64,000 nt of DNA, from contig JACKNI010000003.1 of NCBI GenBank assembly GCA_024234935.1, positions 62,001 to 126,000 of the forward strand, read 5' to 3'. The notes beneath the pieces were generated by a model. It had not been told where the DNA came from and did not search any database. It saw only the letters and a program-made list of their open reading frames with translations. Origin of the DNA: Chromatiales bacterium (lineage in GTDB: Bacteria; Pseudomonadota; Gammaproteobacteria; Steroidobacterales; GCA-2729495). Made by a program: the position numbers and the translations under genes. Position 1 is the stretch's first letter, and each line of letters starts with the position of its first letter. Below are positions 54,952 to 63,990 of the stretch, piece by piece.

Positions 54952-55070
54952 GGCTTTGACGCATTGCTCCATCAAGAATTGGCAATCAGTGACCGACAAG
55001 ATCAACCGTGGACCGGGTCCCCGCGACAGGCTGCAAGGGAATTTCTCTTAGGAGGCCGGCCGGTGTTCCG

Positions 55071-55076
55071 TATAAT
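55071..55076 (+). promoter_or_regulatory. Probable internal rpoD promoter, -10 element
   Basis: A perfect TATAAT lies 35 nt before the rpoD GTG in the 159-nt dnaG-rpoD gap. The -35 place (TTAGGA, 55048-55053, 17 nt spacing) is weak. In enterics rpoD has extra promoters here, which supports this reading. Confidence 0.5.
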
Positions 55077-55110
55077 GGCGTGTTTTTATTTCTACGGCGA
55101 GGGCTGGTGA

Positions 55111-56994
55111 GTGGGTGAGCCAATCGAAAACAAGAATACCGAACAGCAGTCGCAGCTGAAGCTCCTTATCGCCCGCGGCAAGGAGCAGGGCTACCTGACC
55201 TACGCCGAGGTCAACGACCACCTGCCCAACGACATCGTCGATCCGGAGCAGATCGAAGACATCGTAAACATGATCAACGACATGGGGATCACGGTGCATG
55301 AGAAGGCACCGGATAACGAGTCGATTCTGCTCTCCGATTCCACGGTAGCAACTGACGACGAGGCAGCTGAAGAAGCCGCACAGGCCATTGCCACGGTTGA
55401 CAGCGAATTCGGCAGAACCACCGACCCGGTGCGCATGTACATGCGCGAAATGGGTACCGTCGAACTGCTCACCCGCGAGGGTGAGATCCGCATTGCCAAA
55501 CGCATTGAGGAAGGCCTTGATCAGGTCAAGCTGGCAGTCGCCATGTTTCCTCCCACCTACGATGTTCTGTCCAGCGCCTACGCGCCGGTACAGGCCGGTG
55601 AGGCGCGTCTGCAGGAGGTGCTGACCGGCTTTATCGATCCCAATGCCGTCAATGACGTGCCGCCACCCCCGGCGATACGCGATGCAGCGGCCAGCGTCGA
55701 CAAGAATGACAATGACAGTGATAACGACAGCGATAGCGATGATTCCGACAGCGACACGGCCGACGAACCTGAAGATCAGGGCCCGGACCCGGTCGAAGCC
55801 GAAAAGCGCCTGCAGTCAATCTTTCGCCGCCACAAGCGTGTACTTACCGATCTCGACAAGGCCGGAAGCAAGGACAAGAAGGTGCAGAAGGCCCGCGAGA
55901 AGCTGGCCGGCGAGGTCATGGAACTCAAGCTCGCGCCCAAACTGTTCGATCAGCTGACCAATACGCTGCGTGAAGTCGTCGCCAGCATCCGTGCCCAGGA
56001 ACGCAAGATCATGCAGTTCTGTGTGCGTGACTGTGGCATGCCACGCAAGGACTTCCTGGCCAGCTTCCCGGCCAATGAAACCAACCTGAAGTGGGTCGAC
56101 AAGCACATCAAGGCCAAGCGCAAGTATTCTTCTGCGCTGCTCAAGATGCAGGAGGATATCCAGAAAGCGCAGAAGCGCCTGCAGCTGATCGAAACCGAAG
56201 TTCACCTGTCGATTCCCGAAATCAAGGAAATCAACCGCGAGATGTCGATTGGCGAGGCCAAGGCCCGCCGTGCCAAGAAAGAGATGGTCGAGGCCAACCT
56301 CCGGCTGGTTATCTCGATTGCGAAAAAGTACACGAATCGCGGCCTGCAGTTTCTGGATCTCATCCAGGAAGGCAACATCGGCCTGATGAAGGCTGTGGAT
56401 AAGTTCGAATACCGGCGCGGTTACAAGTTTTCCACCTATGCGACCTGGTGGATCCGGCAGGCCATCACCCGCTCGATCGCCGACCAGGCACGTACGATCC
56501 GTATCCCGGTGCACATGATCGAAACGATCAACAAGCTCAACCGTATCTCCAGGCAGATGCTGCAGGAGATGGGCCGTGAGCCAACGCCGGAAGAACTGGC
56601 TGTCCGCATGGACATGCCGGAGGACAAGGTTCGCAAGGTGCTCAAGATCGCCAAGGAACCGATTTCAATGGAGACACCCATCGGCGACGATGAGGACTCA
56701 CATCTCGGTGATTTCATTGAAGATACCGCGGTGTTCTCGCCGATCGAGGCGGCGACGATCGAGAGCCTCAAGGAAACCACGCATAACGTGCTCGCCGGCC
56801 TGACGCCGCGCGAGGCGAAAGTATTGCGCATGCGCTTTGGCATCGACATGAATACCGACCATACCCTTGAAGAGGTCGGCAAGCAGTTCGACGTAACCCG
56901 CGAGCGTATCCGGCAGATTGAGGCGAAGGCGCTGCGCAAGCTGCGCCATCCTTCGCGCAGCGATCAGCTGCGCAGCTTCCTGATCGAAGACTGA
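55111..56994 (+). CDS. rpoD: RNA polymerase sigma factor RpoD (sigma-70)
   Basis: Housekeeping sigma factor. 627 residues from GTG 55111. Region 1.1 (about 8-80), then non-conserved region with a very acidic Asp/Ser run near residues 196-218 (about 55698-55765), region 2 with [18 protein letters not shown] [22 protein letters not shown], region 3, and region 4 with [30 protein letters not shown]. The length is ordinary for gammaproteobacteria (about 613). There is no better ATG in frame; the GTG is preceded by a poor Shine-Dalgarno. The gene ends the operon and converges on the glutamate-synthase-domain gene. Confidence 0.97.
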   Translation: MGEPIENKNTEQQSQLKLLIARGKEQGYLTYAEVNDHLPNDIVDPEQIEDIVNMINDMGITVHEKAPDNESILLSDSTVATDDEAAEEAAQAIATVDSEFGRTTDPVRMYMREMGTVELLTREGEIRIAKRIEEGLDQVKLAVAMFPPTYDVLSSAYAPVQAGEARLQEVLTGFIDPNAVNDVPPPPAIRDAAASVDKNDNDSDNDSDSDDSDSDTADEPEDQGPDPVEAEKRLQSIFRRHKRVLTDLDKAGSKDKKVQKAREKLAGEVMELKLAPKLFDQLTNTLREVVASIRAQERKIMQFCVRDCGMPRKDFLASFPANETNLKWVDKHIKAKRKYSSALLKMQEDIQKAQKRLQLIETEVHLSIPEIKEINREMSIGEAKARRAKKEMVEANLRLVISIAKKYTNRGLQFLDLIQEGNIGLMKAVDKFEYRRGYKFSTYATWWIRQAITRSIADQARTIRIPVHMIETINKLNRISRQMLQEMGREPTPEELAVRMDMPEDKVRKVLKIAKEPISMETPIGDDEDSHLGDFIEDTAVFSPIEAATIESLKETTHNVLAGLTPREAKVLRMRFGIDMNTDHTLEEVGKQFDVTRERIRQIEAKALRKLRHPSRSDQLRSFLIED

Positions 56995-57025
56995 ACGACC
57001 CCGCCGGGCATGCCGCGTGGTGTGC

Positions 57026-58504
57026 TCAGGCGGGATAGATTTCGCTGATCGGAATCGAACGGCCGTTGCCCTGCACGATACGGCAGTGCTGGCGTCGCAG
57101 CTGGCGCGCCTCGGCAACGCCACAGGAGTGGGCGATCACGTTCACTTCCTTTTCCATGTTCTGCTGATAGCGCATCACGCGCCTGGCCTTGTCTTCCGGA
57201 ACCAGGCCGCGCTGCAGCCGCTCGTCGTGCGTAGTGATGCCGGTCGGGCAGGTATTCTTGTTGCAACGGAGCGACTGGATGCAGCCGAGCGCAAACATGA
57301 AGCCGCGGGCCGATGTCACGAAATCCGCACCGGAACACAGCGCCTGCGCAACGTTTGCCGGCGTGGTGAGTTTGCCACTGGCAATCAGCCGGACCCGGTC
57401 CTTCAATCCATGGCGGATCAGCAGGTCGGCGACCAGCGGCAGGCTCTCGCGAATCGGCAGACCGACGTTATCGATCAGGGCCATGGGCGCAGCACCTGTG
57501 CCGCCATCACCCGAATCGATGGTAATGAAGTCCGGTGCGCTCTCAATGCCACGCCGGCCGATTTCCTGAAACAGTTCGTCAAGCCAGTCGGTCGAACCGA
57601 CAACCGTCTTGAAGCCGACCGGCTTGCCGCTGATCTCGCGAACCCTGTGTATGAAATCCAGCAACTCGCCGTTGCTGGCAATCTCGACATGGCGATTCGG
57701 GCTCAGTGAATCCTGTCCGGCCGGGATACCGCGAATGGCGGCGATCTCGGGCGTCACCTTGTCGCCCGGAAGAATCCCGCCCTTGCCGGGCTTGGCCCCC
57801 TGACTCAGTTTTATCTCGATCATGCGTACCTGGGTGTGCGCGGCCACGGCACGCAGCCGCTCATCGTCGAGGCGGCTAAGCGCGTCGCGCACCCCATACT
57901 TGGCTGTGCCCATCTGAAACACGATGTCTGCACCACCCTCCAGGTGATAAGGCGAAAGACCACCTTCGCCGGTGTTCAGCCAGCAACCTGCCGCCCTCGC
58001 ACCCTGCGACAGTGCCTGTACGGCAGGCTTTGATATCGCGCCAAAACTCATCGCCGAAATATGGAAGAAGCGGTCCGTCGCATAGGGCGACCTGCAATAA
58101 GGCCCTATCGTCACTGCGGAAGGTTGCCGGACGTCCTCGTCGAGCGACGGGAATGGCGCATTGACGAAGATCGGTGTACCGACCGGACGGAGATCGCGGG
58201 TAGAACCAAAAGCCACCATGCTGTCTACGCCCTTGGCGGCCCGATAGGCCCAGGCGCGCTCGGCACGATTAAAGGGCAGTTCTTCACGATCCATGGCAAA
58301 GAAGTACTGGCGAAAAAACTCACCGAGGTTCTCGAACATGTACCGGAAGCGGCCAACCACCGGAAAATTGCGCCGGATCGCATGCGTCGTCTGCGTGACG
58401 TCGATGACATACATGACGACGACGGCCAGCACGCCGGCAACAAATGCGAACACGAATGCATAGGTCAGCAGATTCAGGAGTACGGATACAAAACTCACAG
58501 GCAT
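57026..58504 (-). CDS. FMN-binding glutamate synthase-domain protein, membrane-anchored
   Basis: 492 residues. One or two N-terminal membrane segments (about 8-34) precede a barrel like the GltB central domain (FMN-binding): HISAMSFGAISKPAV, NTGEGG, HTQVRMIEIKLSQGAKPGKGG, FITIDSGDGGTGAAPM, ending with Cys-containing CIQSLRCNKNTCPTG, which matches the [3Fe-4S] cluster site. There is no amidotransferase domain, so this is not GOGAT; function is unknown. It starts 5 nt after the kinase-like gene. It is convergent with rpoD. Confidence 0.88.
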   Translation of the reverse strand: MPVSFVSVLLNLLTYAFVFAFVAGVLAVVVMYVIDVTQTTHAIRRNFPVVGRFRYMFENLGEFFRQYFFAMDREELPFNRAERAWAYRAAKGVDSMVAFGSTRDLRPVGTPIFVNAPFPSLDEDVRQPSAVTIGPYCRSPYATDRFFHISAMSFGAISKPAVQALSQGARAAGCWLNTGEGGLSPYHLEGGADIVFQMGTAKYGVRDALSRLDDERLRAVAAHTQVRMIEIKLSQGAKPGKGGILPGDKVTPEIAAIRGIPAGQDSLSPNRHVEIASNGELLDFIHRVREISGKPVGFKTVVGSTDWLDELFQEIGRRGIESAPDFITIDSGDGGTGAAPMALIDNVGLPIRESLPLVADLLIRHGLKDRVRLIASGKLTTPANVAQALCSGADFVTSARGFMFALGCIQSLRCNKNTCPTGITTHDERLQRGLVPEDKARRVMRYQQNMEKEVNVIAHSCGVAEARQLRRQHCRIVQGNGRSIPISEIYPA

Positions 58505-58509
58505 CCCCT

Positions 58510-59172
58510 TCAGCGATGTGTACGACGCCTACGCCGTGCCTTGCGCAATTGCCGCCCGGTCAGCTTGCGCCAGAGGCGGCGAATCACCCGCGCCACCGAT
58601 TCAATCATGGTCGGATGGTAGTAGCCGCGATCCTCGGCCGGAATCAGATCATAGCGACGCCGGTACTTCAGCTTCACCCAGGCATTCAGGTCCATGCGAC
58701 AGATCTGCCGGAACAACAGGCCATTTAGCCATCCGCCACGCCTGCTGCGCAGCACTGCCGAACCGAAATCCAGCAGCACAGGACGACCATCGGGACTGAT
58801 CAGGATATTGCCGCGGCGCTTGAGATCCGCATGCGCCACCCCGGCCGCATGCACAGCGAGAATGGACCGGAGCAATTCGCTGAAAAACATGTCGCGGTCG
58901 CGCAGGGCCGTAGCCGTTTCGCGGTAAGGCTCGCCCTCAAGAAACTCGAGCAGGAGGCTTCCGTCTGCTTCCACGCCGAAACAGCGCGGCACGCCAGGGA
59001 CGCCCTGCAGACGTTGATAGGCCGCATACTCCCTGCGCAACATCACGCGGCGCAGCCAGAGCCCGAGCCCGTGTCCCATCGGTTGCTTGACGACGACCCG
59101 GCCCGTACCGGTATCGCGCAGGTAGACAACCCCCTGGTAACCGCGGCTCAGGAATTGGTCAATCTGCACCAC
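58510..59172 (-). CDS. Small protein-kinase-fold protein (RIO/LPS-kinase-like)
   Basis: About 220 residues. YQGVVYL is a reduced Gly-rich loop, VVVKQP the Lys motif, VAHADLKRRGNILI the catalytic loop and VLLDFGSA the DFG motif, so the active site appears complete. The highly basic C-terminus (RRLWRKLTGRQ... then RRRRRTHR) may bind membrane or nucleic acid. The start is uncertain: TTG 59205 overlaps the upstream gene by 26 nt; GTG 59172 (or 59169) is 7-10 nt after its stop. It sits between the ICMT-like and GltB-domain genes; its target is unknown. Confidence 0.75.
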   Translation of the reverse strand: MVQIDQFLSRGYQGVVYLRDTGTGRVVVKQPMGHGLGLWLRRVMLRREYAAYQRLQGVPGVPRCFGVEADGSLLLEFLEGEPYRETATALRDRDMFFSELLRSILAVHAAGVAHADLKRRGNILISPDGRPVLLDFGSAVLRSRRGGWLNGLLFRQICRMDLNAWVKLKYRRRYDLIPAEDRGYYHPTMIESVARVIRRLWRKLTGRQLRKARRRRRTHR

Positions 59173-59179
59173 GGAGGCA

Positions 59180-59761
59180 TCAAGCCCGCATGCCGATCCA
59201 GGCAATGCAGATCAACGTGAATGCCAATACTAGGGGCTCAAGGTTCTGCCGCAGCGAAGTCATCAGTGACCAGCTGGCTGGCCCGCGCGGGATCAGCTTG
59301 CGGGGAATCACGGCTGGTACGGTACTGCTCCAGCGCTGCCATTCCTCGCCGAAAATACGCTGCAGCTTGCGGTCCTCGTAGCGGATCGCTACGGGATAGT
59401 AGAACCACCAGAAAGCCACAGCGACCAGCGGTGCCCACCAGCGCCCGCAGGCCGCAGTAAAGCCGATGAGGATCAGCAGATTACCGGTATAGAGCGGATG
59501 TCTGACCAGCGAATACGGCCCGTCGGTTGCCAGCTGTTTGTTCTTGACGATGAAACCCGAGGCGTAAACCCGCAACAGGGAGCCAGCAGCCACGCAAAAC
59601 ACCCCGAACCAGAACCCCGCAGGAACCGGTGTCGAGAAGAATGCGAATACGGGCATCAGTGCCAGGCCAACCCCCTGCCGCATTACTTCCTGATATCGCA
59701 GCTCGCGCACCATGTGTGGGATGCCGGTCAGTGGCGGGAGGTCTGCTGTTCGGCGAGACAT
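59180..59761 (-). CDS. Isoprenylcysteine carboxyl methyltransferase (ICMT)-like membrane protein
   Basis: 193 residues with about four membrane helices. ATDGPYSLVRHPLYTGNLLILIG and the C-terminal RYEDRKLQRIFGEEWQRW are the hallmark cofactor-binding elements of the ICMT/phospholipid methyltransferase group. Bacteria rarely have prenylated proteins, so a lipid or small-molecule substrate is more likely; it is not known. It is first of three co-directional genes (57026-59761) with short gaps. No Shine-Dalgarno stands out at its start. Confidence 0.85.
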   Translation of the reverse strand: MSRRTADLPPLTGIPHMVRELRYQEVMRQGVGLALMPVFAFFSTPVPAGFWFGVFCVAAGSLLRVYASGFIVKNKQLATDGPYSLVRHPLYTGNLLILIGFTAACGRWWAPLVAVAFWWFYYPVAIRYEDRKLQRIFGEEWQRWSSTVPAVIPRKLIPRGPASWSLMTSLRQNLEPLVLAFTLICIAWIGMRA

Positions 59762-59836
59762 GCGCTGTTCCTGTATTGCGGTTTTCGTCGGCAGTGTAGC
59801 CTCCGGACCAAGCTTAGGGCCAATTGGTACGCCGGC

Positions 59837-59845
59837 TGCTAGAAT
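59837..59845 (+). promoter_or_regulatory. Extended -10 promoter of tRNA-Ile2
   Basis: TGCTAGAAT fits the extended -10 pattern TGnTAnAAT. Transcription would start near 59852, about ten bases before the tRNA. No convincing -35 is seen. Confidence 0.5.
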
Positions 59846-59862
59846 TGCCGCTGCCGATGATC

Positions 59863-59939
59863 GGGCCTGTAGCTCAGTTGGTTAGAGCGGCGGACTCATA
59901 ATCCGTTGGTCCCAGGTTCAAGTCCTGGCGGGCCCACCA
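59863..59939 (+). tRNA. tRNA-Ile2 (CAT anticodon, lysidine-modified C34)
   Basis: A 77-nt cloverleaf with encoded CCA. The acceptor stem GGGCCTG pairs with CGGGCCC (one G-T wobble); the D arm is TAGCTCAGTTGGTTAGAGC; the anticodon loop is CTCATAA with CAT. It could be elongator Met, but the G27-T43 and A31-T39 anticodon-stem pairs and the GGTTCAAGTCC T arm match Ile2 of E. coli (ileX) rather than elongator Met. The position near rpoD is also that of ileX. In Ile2 the TilS enzyme changes C34 to lysidine so it reads AUA. Confidence 0.9.
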
Positions 59940-59950
59940 AATCAGGAAAT

Positions 59951-59986
59951 GAAAATGCCCGCCGACGCGAGTCGGCGGGCATTTTC
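59951..59986. terminator. Bidirectional terminator between tRNA-Ile2 and the RRM gene
   Basis: A perfect 16-bp inverted repeat (GAAAATGCCCGCCGAC and its complement) around the tetraloop GCGA. Each arm ends in four T on its own strand (ATTTTC), so it can end both the plus-strand tRNA and the minus-strand RRM gene transcripts. Confidence 0.88.
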
Positions 59987-60046
59987 AGGAACCGTCCCGA
60001 TCAGGTACTGACAACGACCGGAGATTTCCGTCGTCGTGCGCTACCT

Positions 60047-60499
60047 TCAGTAGCGGGGTCCGCGCGGACCGCGGCCGCCGCCATCACGGCCACCGCCGCC
60101 ACCGTAACCGCCACCACCCTCGCGACCACCGCCGCCACCGTAGCCGCCACCGCCCTCGCGACCGCCGCCACCGCCGTAGCCGCCACCGCCCTCGCGACCG
60201 CCGCCACCGCCGTAGCCGCCACCGCCACGACGACCACCGCCACCACCACCGCCACCCTCGCGCTCACGCGCTTCGTTGACGCGCAGTTGACGACCACCCA
60301 TGTCGTGGCCATTCAAACGGGCGATTGCGGTCTGGGCATCCGACTCGGGCATTTCCACAAAACAGAAACCGCGAAAACGGCCGGTCTCGCGATCGTTGAT
60401 CAAACGAACTGCGTCGACTGTTCCATGTTGCGAAAACAACTCACGAACCGACTCCTCATCGGCGGTATATGGCAGATTGCCTACGTAAATCCTGGTCAT
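60047..60499 (-). CDS. RRM-type RNA-binding protein with glycine-rich tail
   Basis: 150 residues. One RRM domain (about 1-80) with RNP2 IYVGNL and RNP1 RGFCFVEM, then a Gly/Arg/Tyr-rich tail of about 65 residues. The tail has four 12-residue units with Gly, one Tyr and a charged RE or RD pair, encoded by 36-bp tandem repeats (60083-60226). Related bacterial and plant proteins bind single-stranded RNA and may act as cold-stress RNA chaperones. It uses AGGT about 8 nt before ATG 60499. Copy number of the repeats may vary between strains. Confidence 0.92.
   Translation of the reverse strand: MTRIYVGNLPYTADEESVRELFSQHGTVDAVRLINDRETGRFRGFCFVEMPESDAQTAIARLNGHDMGGRQLRVNEAREREGGGGGGGGRRGGGGYGGGGGREGGGGYGGGGGREGGGGYGGGGGREGGGGYGGGGGRDGGGRGPRGPRY
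60083..60226 (-). repeat. Four tandem 36-bp repeats in the RRM gene
   Basis: Four units of 12 codons (GGGGYGGGGGRE, the last ending RD) make up most of the tail. Silent base changes separate the units. Confidence 0.9.
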
Positions 60500-60805
60500 G
60501 ACGGGTACCTATTGAATCCTCAAGGTTGATGGACGGCACGAGAACAACGGCAAGAGGGCGCGAGCAAGGCTCACGTCCATGATTCGGAATTCGAAGGGAG
60601 AATCTGCAGGAAAACGGTTCACGGAAGGTGTCACAGAACGCTGCTTGCGGATTCGACTCAGATGCGGATGGCCCGACTCTAGCACGGCCTTCCCCGCGTT
60701 GCGATGGGGCAAGCTCGTAAGCAGCGCAAAAGAACGGGGTTCCGGATTGGCAGCCGGGGCGCATAGAATCCGGGCTGCCGTATTCCATGCGCACTGAGGT
60801 AATGC
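60500..60805. other. 306-nt intergenic region, no gene seen
   Basis: Holds the long 5' region of the RRM gene (minus strand) and the promoter area of the VOC gene (plus strand). A TAGAAT at 60764-60769 with a poor -35 (TTCCGG, 60740) may serve the latter. A GGCAGCC...GGCTGCC inverted repeat spans about 60749-60779. I find no known RNA motif or coding frame with homology. Confidence 0.45.
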
Positions 60806-61756
60806 ATGTCTGCACCGGGTCTGGGCGCTTTTTCTCATGTCACCATCGGCGTGGCGGACCTCGATACGGCCCTCGGCTTCTGGCAGCAAAACTTCGGGCT
60901 GGAAGTTCGCGTCGACCGCCAGGGACCGGACCAGGTCCTCGGGTTGCTTTGGGGCATCGACCCACTGACCATCACCCGTCAGGCAATCGTCGGCACTCCG
61001 ATCGGTCTCGGGCGCTGGGCCACTGCCGGCGCAATGCACCTGGTTGAATTCAGGGATCCGCTGCCACCTGTACGGCGGGGTGCCAAAGCCTGGGACCTGC
61101 TCCCAAAAAATCTCGACCTCTATACCACTGACCTGCCGGCCCGGTATCTGGAACTCGAAGCAGCCGGACATCAGTTTCGTGCCCGCTGGGCCGAGATGCG
61201 CGCCGGCCAGCACCTGTTTCGTGAAGTGCAGATGCCAGGCCACGATGAGATCAATGTGGTACTGATCGAAGCCATCGGTCCCGGCTATGACACCACGATG
61301 TCAACGAAGGGATATGCGGGCATAGGTCCGCTCGTCACCATCGTTCCCGATGCCAAAGCAGAAACGTCTTTCTATCGCGAGGTACTCGGCATGGCGACCA
61401 CTGTCGAACTGCAGCTGAGCGGTCCGGATATCGAACGAACTGCCGGACTGCCGCCGGGTGCCGGTCTCGGACTTCGTGTTTTTGGCGACCCGGAAGATCC
61501 CCTCGGCCGAATCGAGATCATCGAATACCAGCGACTTGAGGGCGAGGACCTGTACCCGCGTGCGAAGCCGCCGGCAACGGGTATCCTGCACATGAATTAC
61601 CGGGTGAAGTCTCTCGCGCCGGTCCGGACCCGGCTGCGGGCCGCGCAAATCGCGGTCACGGAACACGGTGCCCTCAGCGCCCTGTATGGCAGCGGGCCGA
61701 TCCTGTCATGTCACTCTCCGGCCGGCTTTCGAATCGAAGTACAGGGGGAAACCTGA
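60806..61756 (+). CDS. VOC (glyoxalase/dioxygenase-fold) family protein, two-domain
   Basis: 316 residues carrying two vicinal-oxygen-chelate domains. The first opens FSHVTIGVADLDTALGFWQQNFGL, the second GYAGIGPLVTIVPDAKAETSFYREVLGM. Candidate metal ligands are His near 11 (SHVTI) and Glu near 311 (FRIEVQG). VOC proteins include glyoxalases and extradiol dioxygenases; I cannot assign the substrate. It overlaps the following permease start by one base (TGATG), so they are likely coupled. Confidence 0.82.
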   Translation: MSAPGLGAFSHVTIGVADLDTALGFWQQNFGLEVRVDRQGPDQVLGLLWGIDPLTITRQAIVGTPIGLGRWATAGAMHLVEFRDPLPPVRRGAKAWDLLPKNLDLYTTDLPARYLELEAAGHQFRARWAEMRAGQHLFREVQMPGHDEINVVLIEAIGPGYDTTMSTKGYAGIGPLVTIVPDAKAETSFYREVLGMATTVELQLSGPDIERTAGLPPGAGLGLRVFGDPEDPLGRIEIIEYQRLEGEDLYPRAKPPATGILHMNYRVKSLAPVRTRLRAAQIAVTEHGALSALYGSGPILSCHSPAGFRIEVQGET

Positions 61757-63204
61757 TGTCCAGACAGTTGCCGGGTATCCGCGCGCGGATGCTGCGCACC
61801 AAACCGCTCGCCCAGATCCTCGCGGATGCCGATCATCCCGACCACCGCCTGAACCGCACGCTGACCCTGACCGACCTCATCGCGCTGGGGGTCGGGGCAA
61901 TCATCGGTACCGGAATCTTCGTACTGATCGGCACCGCGATCGTCGGTGACGCCGTGCGACTCGGCGCAGGGCCGGGCATCACCCTCTCATTCCTGCTCTC
62001 CGGCCTGGCCTGCGTGCTGGCTGCCCTGTGCTACGCCGAGTTCGCCGCCCTGATCCCGGTGTCCGGCAGCGCCTATACCTATTCTTATGCGACGCTCGGT
62101 GAATTCGTCGCCTGGATCACCGGCTGGAACCTGATCCTTGAATACGGTGTCTCCAGCGTTGCGGTGGCGATCGGCTGGTCGGGTTACTTCAACAAGCTGC
62201 TCGAGATTGCCGGCATCCATCTGCCGCACTGGGCCACTCATGCGCCGGGCGGCCCTGATGGCGGAATCGTCAATCTGCCGGCCATGATCATCGTCCTGCT
62301 GTGTACCTGGATGCTGGTGGTCGGCATCAAGGAAAGCGCACGCGTCACCACCATCATCGTCGCGATCAAACTGGCCGTTATCGGCTTCTTCATCGCCGTC
62401 GGCGCCGACCATGTCGACACGAACAACTGGTCACCCTATATGCCGAACGGCTTTGCCGGTGTCGGTGCTGCAGCGGCCATCGTGTTCTTCGCGTATATCG
62501 GCTTTGATGCCGTATCGACGACCGCCGAAGAAGCACGGAATCCACAGCGCGATATCCCGATCGGCATCATTGCCTCACTTGGTGTATGCACGCTGCTCTA
62601 TCTGGCCGTTGCGGCAATTCTCACCGGAATGATTCCGTGGAAGGCGATCGATGTGAATGCACCGATTGCCGACGCACTCGGCCAGCTCGGATTCCGGTGG
62701 GGTGCCGCAATCGTTTCAGTGGGGGCCGTTGCCGGAATCACCAGTGTGCTTGTGGTGCTGCTGATGGGTCAGGTGCGCATCTTCTTCGCGATGTCGCGTG
62801 ACGGGCTGCTCGGCAACTGGCTGGCTGGTGTACATCCGCAATACCGCACACCGCACAAGGCAACATGGGTCACCGGTATCGTCGTGGCATTGCTGGCGGG
62901 CGTCGTACAACTTGGCGAAGCAGCCGACATGACCAACATCGGCACCCTGTTTGCGTTCGCGATCGTGAGTATCGGCGTAGTCGTGCTGCGTTATGCGAAA
63001 CCGGATGAACACCGGCCTTTTCGTACACCGTTCATGCCCTGGCTGCCGATTCTCGCGGCACTCGCCTGCTTTGGCCTGATGACCTTCCTGCCGCTGGTGA
63101 CATGGATACGGTTCATGATCTGGTCGATCATAGGCATCGTCATGTATTTCGCCTACAGCATGCGTCGCAGCCATCTGAACCGGATACCGCAGCAGACAGA
63201 CTGA
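61756..63204 (+). CDS. APC-family amino acid permease (cationic amino acid transporter-like)
   Basis: 482 residues with 12 predicted membrane helices. After a short cytoplasmic N-terminus (RMLRTKPLAQILAD), the first helix has VGAIIGTGIFVLIG, the ligand-binding signature of the APC superfamily. PVSGSAYTYSYATLGEFVAWITGWNLILEY and IGFDAVSTTAEEARNPQRDIP are also hallmark segments, like those of YfnA/CAT-type carriers. ATG 61756 follows GGGGGA by ten bases; farther upstream starts overlap the VOC gene. Substrate is not certain. Confidence 0.92.
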   Translation: MSRQLPGIRARMLRTKPLAQILADADHPDHRLNRTLTLTDLIALGVGAIIGTGIFVLIGTAIVGDAVRLGAGPGITLSFLLSGLACVLAALCYAEFAALIPVSGSAYTYSYATLGEFVAWITGWNLILEYGVSSVAVAIGWSGYFNKLLEIAGIHLPHWATHAPGGPDGGIVNLPAMIIVLLCTWMLVVGIKESARVTTIIVAIKLAVIGFFIAVGADHVDTNNWSPYMPNGFAGVGAAAAIVFFAYIGFDAVSTTAEEARNPQRDIPIGIIASLGVCTLLYLAVAAILTGMIPWKAIDVNAPIADALGQLGFRWGAAIVSVGAVAGITSVLVVLLMGQVRIFFAMSRDGLLGNWLAGVHPQYRTPHKATWVTGIVVALLAGVVQLGEAADMTNIGTLFAFAIVSIGVVVLRYAKPDEHRPFRTPFMPWLPILAALACFGLMTFLPLVTWIRFMIWSIIGIVMYFAYSMRRSHLNRIPQQTD

Positions 63205-63990
63205 TCAACGGATCAGCCGGCGGCGGATGAAGATGCTCGCCGCCACATAGCCAACACCGGCATAGGCGAGCAGCACGGCGACATGCAGCACCGGGTCGGT
63301 CAGCGTCTGGCCGGCAACGAGCGGTCGTATCAACGCAATCGCATGGGACAGTGGCAGGATGTTTACCAGTACCTGCGCGATCGCCGGCAAGGTCGCCACC
63401 GGATAGAACACCCCGCTGAAGATGAACATGGGCGTGATCAGCAGCGTCGTGTAGTAATTGAAGAAATCATAACTCGCCGCACATGCGGCCATCACCAGCG
63501 CCGGGCCGGCAAAGCACAGCCCGACCAGAAAGAAGACCGGGATCGCAGCCAGTGCCGACCAGTCATGGATGGCACCCAGCAGGAAAGCCACCGCCAGGAT
63601 CGGCAATGTATTGAGCAGTGACTTGGTCGCACACCACAGCATCTCTCCGGCCACGATGTCATCGACCGTCAGCGGCGTGGCCAGAATCGCGTCGTAGGTC
63701 TGCTGATGCGTCATGCGGGTAAACACCGAAAACATGCCTTCAAAGGAGGCCACGTTCATCGCTGAGGCCGCAAGCAGGCCGGCAGCCAGGAAAGTGAAGT
63801 ACGGGATCCCGTTGACCTCACCGATGAATTGCCCCAGGCCGAAACCGAGGCCCAGCAGATAGATCACCGGCTCACCGAATGAAAAGGCCATGCTCGGCCC
63901 GATCAGTTTGCGCCAGACCAGCAGATTGCGCTGCCAGATCTTCAGTGCAGAAGCCTGCGGCCTTGGCAGTACCAGCCCCATGTTTGTCAT
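63205..63990 (-). CDS. ABC-2 type transporter permease (NodJ/DrrB-like)
   Basis: 261 residues with six membrane helices, typical of ABC-2 permeases that export drugs, polyketides or polysaccharides. MTHQQTYDAILATPLTVDDIVAGEMLW is the coupling region and the pattern FSGVFYPVATLPAIAQVLVNILPLSHAIALIRPLV is the conserved signature. ATG 63990 starts ATGA, which would overlap the stop of an upstream gene (TGA at 63989-63987), most likely the ATPase, just beyond the edge. ATG 63981 is also possible. It ends directly beside the APC permease stop (convergent, no gap). Substrate is unknown. Confidence 0.88.
   Translation of the reverse strand: MTNMGLVLPRPQASALKIWQRNLLVWRKLIGPSMAFSFGEPVIYLLGLGFGLGQFIGEVNGIPYFTFLAAGLLAASAMNVASFEGMFSVFTRMTHQQTYDAILATPLTVDDIVAGEMLWCATKSLLNTLPILAVAFLLGAIHDWSALAAIPVFFLVGLCFAGPALVMAACAASYDFFNYYTTLLITPMFIFSGVFYPVATLPAIAQVLVNILPLSHAIALIRPLVAGQTLTDPVLHVAVLLAYAGVGYVAASIFIRRRLIR

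Noticed and set aside
60083..60226. CRISPR-like repeats
   Set aside because: The 36-bp units have no unique spacers between them and lie wholly inside a reading frame, so they are protein-coding tandem repeats.
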